Assembly: GCA_030159075.1 (NCBI GenBank)
Contig: BROG01000152.1
Coordinates: 1,201,501-1,265,500 of the forward strand
Source of the DNA: Atrina japonica
Lineage: Eukaryota > Mollusca > Bivalvia > Pterioida > Pinnidae
Length of the DNA: 64,000 bases
Direction: 5' to 3'
Below, piece by piece: positions 12,501 to 24,500 of the stretch (the stretch's first letter is position 1; each line of letters starts with the position of its first letter). The notes under the pieces are model-generated. The model had not been told where the DNA came from. It did no database searches and was given only the letters and a program-made list of their open reading frames with translations. Position numbers and translations under genes: made by a program.

Positions 12501-15500
12501 ATCTCAACTGCAAACACCTAACTTGTGACATTCACTATTCATGCCCAGTCCTGTACAAAGGATCACTTATTTCATGTCTTAGAGAGTCTGATCTCAACTG
12601 CAAACACCTAACTTGTGACATTCACTATTCATGCCCAGTCCTGTGCAAAGGATCACTTATTTCATGTGTTAGAGAGTCTGATCTCAACTGCAAACACCTA
12701 ACTTGTAACATTCACTATTCATGCCCAGTCCTGTGCAAAGGATCACTTATTTCGTGTGTTTAGAGAGTCTGATCTCAACTGCAAACACCTAACTTGTGAC
12801 ATTCAATATTCATGCCCAGTCCTGTGCAAAGGATCACTTATTTCATGTGTTAGAGAGTCTGATCTCAACTGCAAACACCTAACTTGTGACATTCACTATT
12901 CATGCCCAGTCCTGTGCAAAGGATCACTTATTTCATGTGATAGAGAGTCTGATCTCAACTGCAAACACCTAACTTGTGACATTCACTATTCATGCCCAGT
13001 CCGGTGCAAAGGATCACTTATTTCATGTGTTAGAGAGTCTGATCTCAACTGCAAACACCTAACTTGAAAGAAAGGCTTAAACCTAAGCTGACCAGAAGTG
13101 AAAAACTTCATGGTTTAAAGAACGATGCTTTTAAACACTCGGCCACAGCGGCCCCTACTCTATCTAAAGACCACACACTTAAAGAACTGTGATTTATGGA
13201 TATACATCAATAGCACTGCAGGTCTTTTTCTAAGGATTAAATACTACATATGGGTAAAAATAAAACCTCCAATATTTACCTGACACATGATACAATGTTA
13301 AATACAAAATAGAACATTTTCTACCAAATGGGGCACTGTAACATTAACACAAACAAAAGCTGTGTTTAAAAAACTCCAGATACCTTCAACACAGGGATGC
13401 AATTCCATCATTGTGAAAGAGGAAGAAAAATGGTTCATTCATTTGGGGAGGGGTTTCATGGAGAAAATAAAGATTTAACATTGCAGCAAAATTCTGAAAA
13501 AGGAGGAATTCCTCTAATTGGAGGAAAATTTTCTTCCCTGTCAATGGCTTTAAGTCCCATAACTCGGGCAAGTATTGCTTTGTATGTTCATCCTTGTCAA
13601 TATCAAGCAAAATGCAAAATTTTGGATAAAAAAACAGCCTTTTGGATACAAACCTAAATGTTGTGATATACAAACAAAATGACTTGTTGTCAAACCAACA
13701 GTAATATGTGCCAAGATATCGGAGATGGATTTTGGAGGAGAATTAAAACACAATTATTTTCACTCCAGCTGGCCATCCATGTTACCAAATAAAAACAAAC
13801 TTTAGTTACACAAAGTATTGTTAAAGTTAACCTACAGTTAGCCCATTGGTTTAACATTGGTTAACTTCACATTAAATTTAACAACCTGTTGTGCAACTGG
13901 GTCCTGATAGTTCGGTAATCGGAAAGCTGACAATTACTTATTTTAGTTTGATTCTTTGGGTTGATGAAAATTCTAATAACTTACTCAAGTTCTTACATAA
14001 ATTTTATCAGTAATTTTTCATTGATGAATTTTCTAGATGAATCTTGTGAAAATTCAAAGAATTCCATGGATGGGCATTTGAAATATTAAAAAATGTCATC
14101 CGCTTTGGCAGGTTTTGTCCCGTGCTTACTTTGATGTCATTGGTCAACTGTTCCAAATATTCAAAAAGGTAAGCTAGGCCTATCAGGTTTTAGCTGGACC
14201 TTAACTCAAACGTTTGTCGGACAAAAAATAAAAGAACATTACCAAAGGAGTTACGGTGTGCAATATTAAATTTGCTAAAACATTTAAAGTCACATTACGG
14301 GGACTTTATTGTAATTACGGGGACTTTATTGTAATTACGGGGACTTTATTGTAATTACGGGGACTTTATTGTAATTACGGGGACTTTATTGTAATTACGG
14401 GGACTTTATTGTAATTACGGGGACTTTATTGTAATTACAGGGACTTTATTGTAATTACGGGGACTTTATTGTTATTTCCTGGACTTTATTGTAATTTTTG
14501 ACATTTTTATTAGAAAACAACCCCTAACCAACGAAAATGAAAAAAATTTCAAAAAAATTTATGTATTAATGGAGTTATTAGGAGGATTCCTCAGAAATTC
14601 TTAAATTTACCCTGGTGAATGAGTGATATAAAGGGTGTGTTCGATTCACCACAATAGTCCTGTTCCAGCACAGTCTCTAACATGTAACAAAAGAATGTAC
14701 CAGGGCAGGAAGAAGTTATTTCAAAGATGTCAATAAAATTAACATAATTCAAGTAAATTTATGGCTTGCCCAGGACGGTGTTTCGGAGCATTTGATTGGT
14801 GGTCCACTTGTTTGGATTGTCCTGGACAGTGAAACGAACATGCTCAGTAGAGCATCATCATGTGACCAACAACACCATACCAGTTATAAATAGAACAATG
14901 TGTTAGGTGTTTTCCACAATTTATTAACTAAATAGTTGGAATAGGACTTTGAAAATACAATGCAAGTTCATACAAATACACATTAAAGGGGTACAGAAAA
15001 GGGGTACAGAAAAGTTATTTATGAACATTACTCCCTGGAATGTGGCTTTAATGAATCACAGACTTTTTAAATTTGTATAAACTACTGCATAATCATCCTA
15101 CACATTTTTATAATGGAATGTTCCAAATATATGGCGTCATGATTTCTAAACAGGAATGATTACAAAATACATGTTTCAGAATACAGGAAAGCCTCTGTCT
15201 GATATTAAAATCTACTGTTTCAAAGGTATGTGTCTGTGAATCGCAATGCCACCAGTACTTCTGTTTTCAGTTACGTAAAAACCTCTTTTAGAGAATGGTT
15301 CTTGTTGTTTCTTTCAATATTTTGAGAACAAATAAGAAAATATTGAGATTCTTAGATTTCGGAGGTGACCCACATGGACAGTAGTTTCAGAGTGTGTTGC
15401 TTTAAAACAGATTAGGCTGCAGCAAATCAGGGTGTAAATATCATTAAATTCAAGATTTAATCAATACAGATCTTCTAACAAGGTTGGATTCATCTGAAGA

Positions 15501-18500
15501 CATTACATCTGAAACTAATCAACATCAAGAAAATGCTGCTGAAATTTTACAGGTTATACAGGCATGCTTGCCAACATTTCAAAATGTTCATGATGGAAAC
15601 AACACGAAACCAAAATTTCCAGCATTGTGCCAGACTGCACACAACAAGTATTTAAAAGGGTTTTGTAATTTGTTTTTAATTAATAAATTAAAGAATTGGT
15701 ACGTAAATTGATTTTTGAATCTCAGTTGTGAAATTTTTTTGTGTTATTAACTTATTCATGTTATTATATAGATAAATCATATTTTTTTTTTTTAGAAAAA
15801 ATAGCTTTTATTGATCAAGTTGGTGTTGGTCAGATCATTTACTTGTATATGTTTGTTGGGGAAATCACAGAACCTCCATTGTTGACAAGATGTTTCAGTG
15901 TTATCCAGTGTTAACTGTAAATTCTGTTTGTTTTTGTCCAATTTATTGATATCAGTTTGAGAATTTAAAGAATATTATGGGATGATTTAGCCTTCAGCGG
16001 TAGGGTATGACTTTGCCCTAATCATTTCTCCTTGTGTGATGGAAAATCATGGGAAAACCATACATGTGATAAAAATCAGTTCAACTGCCCTAATCATTTA
16101 TCCTTGTGTGATGGAAAATCATGGGAAAACCATACATGTGATAAAAATCAGTTCAACTGCTATGCAACAACTGGAGATTTTTGATTTTTCAGCTGGAGAT
16201 TTGGTCTCAAAACTGGAGATTTTTATTCAAAGTTTTTATCAACATTTTGTTGTCATTTTTCATCCTTTTTTTTGCATGATATAACTTCTGACTGTTTTCC
16301 TTGTTTTGTTTAATTAAATAGCCAAATGAATTTTTAATATATTTCATGAATTTTGCAAGTTTATACACATACCAGTTGAATAAAAGATAACAACTTTGTT
16401 TATAATCTAAAAAAAATCATTTTCCATAATTTAAATACCAGTCCGGTCCGATTCATTTCTTATACTACTTCTGGAAGTACATCCATCTGCCATGGCATTA
16501 CATGTGCTTTGTGACAATTTAGACCTTGAGGTAAATGCCATGCAATTTTTGTTATAAATAAAATGATCATTTTTTTTTGTTGAAGTACATTACAAATATC
16601 TTTTGAGACCATAAGATGTTGTAATTACTATTTTTGATGGCTGGCATCATACTTTTAATCATCGATGAGCCAAGTGTATGTCACATGACATATACACACT
16701 CTCTTAGACATCTTGTCAACAATAACTGCCAATCAGTGGACGGTACGATGTTACCTAATCATTAACACCTTCAATAATTAACATGCCACAGGCTATTTAC
16801 CTGTAATGCGTAAAAAAGTGTCAACCAATATGAAGAGTTTACATGTTAGTCACATTATAATTATTCGATTTTTTATTTTTGTATTTGAAATTTCCGATGA
16901 CAGAAGATTCTGAAACCTGACAGGAGGGGCGGAAGGAGCCAAAATATCGGGAGAAATTTCTTCCCACCTGAAGAATCACAACAGAAACTTTCATGAAGTC
17001 AAATATATTCAGTGGAAATTAATCAATATGTAAATACTTTTTGTTTCTGTTTTATTAAAGTTGATATCAAGTCCAGAAATTAATGTTTGGTACCGTAACT
17101 AATTTGCCCATCTGAGGCTTCTTTGCTGTCCCTTGTACTTCATGGTAGCATTAAGTCATTCCCACCACTGGTGTGTACTGCAGTACACGAAGCAGAATTC
17201 AGTCAAACAACAAAGAGGAGTAACGACTGGGCACTGATTGGTTGCAGAACTTTTTTACACCATTGTATTGTTTTGTGGGTAAGAAATCTTGTCATGGTTC
17301 AAATTTCAAGACATTCATCACTTTTGACAGGAAATTATCAAAAAATCGGGAGAATGATCAGGAGGTTGGGAAACTCAGCTAAAATTGGGAGACTCCTGCA
17401 GAAATCGAGAGAATTGGAAAGTCTGTACAGGGGTTTGGGGGTCTGAATAGATCTGGATTAATGTATATTCATGAAAATAAGAGACACAATCAATGATGGA
17501 AGGAAATTATTGAAACTTGCAGGAGCAAAACTACTGTTTATTTGTTTTAATTTTTGTTGTCAGTAGTCTCACAGGAGATTTTAGGACAAGAAATTGGTAA
17601 TATACGTATTTACAGACGGACAGACTTGGACAAAAAGACAGCTGTAGGACATTTGCTGATGCCGGCGGACCCTAATTAACCTCGTGAAAAATACAACTTA
17701 CTAACGAATGCCTCTATAGCATGGACAAGCTTGACATCAAACTGAGTTACCATGGTTATTGCTGTACCATATCGACCTGGAAAGAAAAAAGTAAAAGCAA
17801 TGTAAATAATTATAGTCCTGGCTTTCCCACATTATTATTTCATGGATATCACTTCAAATGTCAAATTTGTCAATACCTGCATTAGTCTTGTTTCTATTCG
17901 GAGCTGGAATCCAATGTAATCAAAATTTGAGCAGTAAAACCTCTAGGCAAATCTACAACATGTATAAACTGAACACTTACCAGCTCTGGCAGTTAATAGT
18001 CAAATGTATGTGTAATAAAACCTCCAGGCCATGGAATTTGCCTTTGTCCAGTTGGTATTCATAATCCCATGAATGCCAACCGAAAGCAGCTCAATGCTTA
18101 TATCTATTCATTTCTTGGATTTTCCAACTCCTCTTTTTTTCTTTCCAATTGGAATGGAAATTCCAATAAAGACATAGATGCCAACTTTAGATAATTGAAA
18201 AATGGAATCTTAATGCACATGCCAAAGTCCGGGGCATGCTCCCACGAAAATTTTTGAAAATAAGGTGCTCACAGACACATTCTCCTGACTTAAATTAGTG
18301 TATATGCAATTTCTAATCCATGAAAAATGACCCAAATTAATTTTTGAGAAATCAGAGATTTGAATAGAAAATCAGAGGTGCAGATTTTAACACAAAAAAC
18401 AGAGAAACTCCGGCCAAAACAGAGAGGTTCGCATCCCTGTAAATACTGTGCACTATTATTGTAGGTACAATTCCCGGAACAGCCATTGGCAGTTATGAGA

Positions 18501-21500
18501 TGAAGAATAGTTTTTTTTTTATATATGCAGTGTCAGTGCCAACAGATGGAAAATATACAGAACACTCACCAGCTCTAGCAGTACGTCCCACTCTGTGAAC
18601 ATAGTCTTTGGGTCTGTTTGGTACATTGTGGTTTATTATTAAGTCTACTGTGGGTATATCCAGACCTCTGAAATAGTTATAAATACATTTTCAACTGGTT
18701 ATCTGTTAAGTTTAACTTACTGTAAAGTGTATCTGTATATTAGGGATGGGTGTCAAGGTAGCACAGTGGTCAGCACACTTGTTTCACACCAATGCAGCCT
18801 GGGATTGATCCTCAGATTGGACAAGGGAGTATGTGGAATGGCATAGTGGTCAACAGTTTGACTGGACAAAAGGTTTTCTCCTGGAACTCAGGTTTTTTGC
18901 TACAGAAAGTACCTCCTCACACTAACATCAAAGACAGCAAAAGACATTTGATTAAAGTTCCATAAACTTGTTTTTTTAATTAGTAATTAATATATTTATA
19001 AAAATATTAATTAGTTTCATTTGACTTTTTATGACCTCACCTGCTGGCTACATCTGTTGCAATAAGAATGCGTACTTGGCTGGACTTGAACTTGGCGAGA
19101 GCCGCTAGACGTTCTTTCTGTCTTATCATGGAATGCAGGACAACACAAGGCAGATTCAACTTTGTACAAACCATACCAAGGATCTGTGTATATCTACAAG
19201 TAATCATGCAAATAATTGTTGTCAAGCATTGTTGTTGAGGCATAAACCTAGATTCTGCATCACAGGAATGTTTGAATACAGGGTATTTCTTCCTAGTTGG
19301 GCCTAATGTCACTTAAGCTCAACTAACTTTTTATGGTTTTGAGATGAAAACACACAAAATGTTTGCTGCAACTTGACATTTTTGTATACAGGTATTCATT
19401 ATGCACACTTTTAAACAATTACAAAAAATAATTGCTCATTTCTCAAAAACTTCCAAAATAGTTGAGGACATGCTCTAAGTACCATGCTCAGGGTTTTTTT
19501 AAATTTTTTATGGGAATGTAAGAAATTTGACCCAATATTTTTTATGTGAATGAAGATATAAAATAATCATATCTTTCTTAAAAGACACATCCAAATATTT
19601 TATAAACAACAATACAGTCAAAGTAATTAAATGATATTTGACCTTGAGAACTGATAATTTTTGTGTTTAGGTGACTTTGGGTCCAAGTATTGTTGGATTC
19701 ACATAACATGGCGGGGCAGACTAACATTTTAATTATCATGCGGTTTATTCTACTTACTTTTCAGTTACGACAAGCTTCGATGGAAAGTGTCTTAATCAAC
19801 ATGTTCCATGCTGAATAATGTTAGGTACATGAATATTAGGAATGATTACACTCGACAGAGTAATTTTAAAGTTGTTAACTCATCCAGATCAAGAAACAGT
19901 TCGCAAGATATCCCGCAAGGTTATATGGATTTTACTGTATATCTCACATGACATGTATTAAGATTAATCATTTACGTCACTCTTTGACATCACATACCGG
20001 ATCGACCCAATAAGCACAAAGGTTGATAAAAAAATAGGGAAAAGGGATGGGTACTTATTGGGACAAATCAATGGTCAGATTGACGTAAAACAGTTTAAAA
20101 TTTCTTATAAGGCATGGTGCTAAAGTTGTTTAGTTATTACATAAGACAACCTATTGACATTCTTCTGTTGCTGGGGCTAGAGAAAAACTGTTACTCATGC
20201 TTTTCTGGTCCACATCTCTTCGTCAAACGACTAGAAAGACACTCAATGGTATGTAAAAAAAAAGAGAGTAAATCTGAATTATAGGGTGAGGGGCGCTTAT
20301 AGGGACATAGGCAATTATTGGGTCTAATACGGTACTTGACCTGTGCTGCAGAATTTTAGGAACAATTATACCGATATTACAATGCAATCAGATTTGCTTC
20401 TTTACCATTAAAAAATTGTTGGAACAATACAGCTGAAAAATCAATGAGTGTGGCGTAAAAGCATAAAAACCTTCATTTTTAGAAAGATGACATTTGCTGT
20501 TTACTTAGGTGTCTTTGACCTTGCAACTGATCTTTGAACCCCAAACAGGCTGGAAATTAAGAAAAACTCCTCAGGAGCCAAATGGGCTTCTAAGTTTTAA
20601 ATTCTGGGAGCCCAGATTTAAACTTAGGGGCCCGTCATATTTACTTGAAAAAAATTTAACCAGTTTTTGACCTTAACATTTTTAACAACTTGCTCAGCCG
20701 GGCAAGTGCTATATTGATATTGTGCTTGCCTGCCATGAAAAGTTGGTTGCCAGCAAAGAAAAAAATATTTGAGTCAATTTTGTTTTATTAATTTATTGTT
20801 ATTTTAATAAATATATATACAATGTAAATTGTATCTGAATGATATACATTGTATTTGCAAGTAAATTAATTGTAAATGCATTCTGTATTGTCAACATCAT
20901 TTATATCAATCATTATTATTACAATTTTACAATGTAACTACTGTGTGTTTAAATTGATGCAAATTACAAAAGTTTTCATTTTTTTAAAACAATATCTATC
21001 CATTTTAAGTATCTCATTAAAATTTTTATTCACAACAACTAATTTTCCTTTTATCATTAACCTACATTTAATTAAGATTTTATAACTTTTATACAATGTA
21101 TAGTATTACATGTACATGTATCATCATTTTAACACATCCCAAAATTCAGTTCCGTTTGTTATTGGTTCTTTTATTACAAACACCCAACTTCCATTTCCTC
21201 CATAAATGCAAGCAACAACAGTTAACAAAAAATGTGTTCTGTGACATTTTTGGCCACGAGGTAAAGACTAACATATTTACTTGTCAATAAAATAATTACT
21301 TCAATTTCTAACTGGTTTTTAGCAATCCATTTAAACTACAAATAGAAGGAAATTGATCACTTTCGAACCGTAAGCTTTTTGAAATGATGAATGCAGAATG
21401 GTTGTACTTCGACTTTCATTCTGATAAAAGCAGACATGTTAGAATTATAGCTTCATCAGATTGGGAATTTTAAGGACCAAAACTGGGAAAAAACAGATAC

Positions 21501-24500
21501 TATTTCCGACTGTAAATGGACCGAATAACAGCCCAAAAAGTGGCAAAAAATTCCTGAAATCAATTCGCCGAATGAGCGACTTCGTACGTAAAAGAATTCG
21601 CCCGATTGTAAATTCAGTCGCCTCGGGCGTATGGGCACCCGTTAATTCCCACCCCTGATATAGCTTTACTTACATGTATTTGTCACAATTGATCTTTGAC
21701 CCCCATAACTTTACATATTTGTCAAAATTTATCTTTGACCCCCATAACTTTACATATTTGTCAAAATTTATCTTTGACCTCCATAACACAACATATTTGT
21801 CACAATGATCCTCAACACAAATTTCTTATGCATTGTAGTACACAGTTAATAGGCCATTTGTGTACCTGTCATTTCAAGCATCCCCGTTTGGCCCATTTAT
21901 GAACAGATTTCAATTTCATGAGCCTTTGGATTTAATATAATTATAATTCCCCTACCTTATCTTGAACTTCTGAACTTAGATTTAAATGATTTCCCTACCT
22001 CAACTAGAACAGGTGTACTTAAGATATAAGTGATTTCTCCTACCTCATCTAGTACATGTGTACTTAAGGTATAAGTGATTTCTCCTACCTCATCTAGTAC
22101 ATGTGTACTTAAGATATAAGTGATTTCTCCTACCTCATCTAGTACATGTGTACTTAAGATATAAGTGATTTCTCCTACCTCATCTAGTACATGTGTACTT
22201 AAGATATAAGTGATTTCTCCTACCTCATCTAGTACATGTGTACTTACGATATAAGTGATTTCTCCTACCTCATCTAGTACATGTGTACTTAAGATATAAG
22301 TGATTTCTCCTACCTCATCTAGTACATGTGTACTTAAGATATAAGTGATTTCTCCTACCTCATCTAGTACATGTGTACTTAAGATATAAGTGATTTCTCC
22401 TACCTCAACTAGTACATGTGTACTTAAGATATAAGTGATTTCTCCTACCTCATCTAGTACATGTGTACTTAAGATATAAGTGATTTCTCCTACCTCATCT
22501 AGTACATGTGTACTTAAGATATAAGTGATTTCTCCTACCTCATCTAGTACATGTGTACTTAAGATATAAGTGATTTCTCCTACCTCATCTAGTACATGTG
22601 TACTTAAGATATAAGTGATTTCTCCTACCTCAACTAGTACATGTGTACTTAAGATATAAGTGATTTCTCCTACCTCATCTAGTACATGTGTACTTAAGAT
22701 ATAAGTGATTTCTCCTACCTCATCTAGTACATGTGTACTTAAGATATAAGTGATTTCTCCTACCTCATCTAGTACATGTGTACTTAAGATATAAGTGATT
22801 TCTCCTACCTCATCTAGTACATGTGTACTTAAGATATAAGTGATTTCTCCTACCTCATCTAGTACATGTGTACTTAAGATATAAGTGATTTCTCCAACCA
22901 TATCTACTACATGTGTACTTAAAGCTGAACTACGAAGATAAAAACCTTTTGAACTTTAAATAAAAAAAAATGTGTGTTGAACAAAAAATGTTTTGAAAAA
23001 TACCCAATTCATATCCCCATACAGCTGACATATTTGTAATTGATTCCCCAGAAAATCACCTGTTTATTCAAGGACCAAATAGGTGGACTGCCTTACAATT
23101 ACATTTTTAATTTAACAGTTTTCTTGAATATAGTAAATGTTACAAACATTCTCTCACGGGAACATGAAAGAGACCCTAACTTTACTTAAATCTAAAACAA
23201 GATATTCCCGTGTTAAACTGCTTAAATCCGATAAAAGATATACCTGTGTTAAACTCCTTAAAACTTATATGAGATATACCCATGTTAAACTGCTTAAATC
23301 TAATACAAGATATACCCATGTTAAACTGCTTAAATCTAATACAAGATATACCCATGTTAAACTGCTTAAATCTAATACAAGATATACCCATGCTAAACTG
23401 CTTAAATCTATTACAAGATATACCCATGTTAAACTGCTTAAATCTAATACAAGATATACCCATGCTAAACTGCTTAAATCTAATACAAGATATATACCCA
23501 TGTTAAACTGCTTAAATCTAATACAAGATATACCCATGCTAAACTGCTTAAATCTATTACAAGATATACCCATGCTAAACTGCTTAAATCTAATACAAGA
23601 TATACCCATGCTAAACTGCTTAAATCTATTACAAGATATACCCATGTTAAACTGCTTAAATCTAATACAAGATATACCCATGCTAAACTGCTTAAATCTA
23701 ATACAAGATATACCCATGTTAAACTGCTTAAATCTAATACAAGATATACCCATGCTAAACTGCTTAAATCTAATACAAGATATACCCATGCTAAACTGCT
23801 TAAATCTAATACAAGATATACCCATGCTAAACTGCTTAAATCTATTACAAGATATACCCATGTTAAACTGCTTAAATCTGATACAAGATATGCCTGTGTT
23901 ACAATACAAATTCAGGTAACTTTTAATCTTGGATTCGTTTAGGGGCCTACTTTCAATCAATTCTGCTCACACAAAAGAGTTCACATTTTCTGTTAATGAT
24001 AGATCTTTGAAAAATCAGAAAATCACTTAGTTTATCAATTGTGTTTTATGAATAATTGTACAGAAGATAAAGTCTATAATAAAGCTTACACGTTTTAGGT
24101 ATTCCTACGATATCCATATGAAATTCATATGCACCTGTTTGTTTTGTTTACACGTGGAATCTCTAATAATGACCAGCATATATATACATGACACATATTT
24201 CTCTGTGTATTTCAGAGCACTCACTTCAGCAGATCTAACAGGCATTACATAATCAAACCTATAACATTTGTCAACTCGTTCCAGTATTTCAGTACTTTGA
24301 TTGATATTGTATATCAGTCGTATATAAGTAGTAAAAATGGATACAAAAAAATACAGCTACTGCCCCCTTAACATGTCTGATAAATGTGTTTTCCTCAGTT
24401 CTATCTATTTACCCTATTTCAACACATTTTATACTCAGGTCATGTGATCATCACAATACAATCATATGTACTTAATGGTTCCTCTTATATAATCAATCAT

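Noticed and set aside
11984..13067. Plus-strand frames of 259 and 103 codons with Cys-rich repeats
   Set aside because: By-product of the 90-bp array, on the strand opposite to DDX49, interrupted by single-base insertions. No Cys-rich secreted protein claimed.
14296..14506. Cluster of NF-kappaB-like GGGGACTTT words as an enhancer
   Set aside because: The word lacks the CC end of the site and its number is fully explained by the 20-bp tandem unit.
17123..17446. 107-codon plus-strand frame in DDX49 intron 9
   Set aside because: No recognisable motif and no splice support. The end consists of short self-similar words.
22021..22060. Steroid-receptor-like palindrome AGTACATGTGTACT in each unit
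   Set aside because: Half-site spacing is wrong for known receptors and repetition follows from the array.
21957..22901. 314-codon minus-strand frame with a 15-residue repeat
   Set aside because: Explained by a 45-bp unit without stops. There is no signal peptide, no flanking unique coding sequence and no homology that I recognise. Kept only as a finding.
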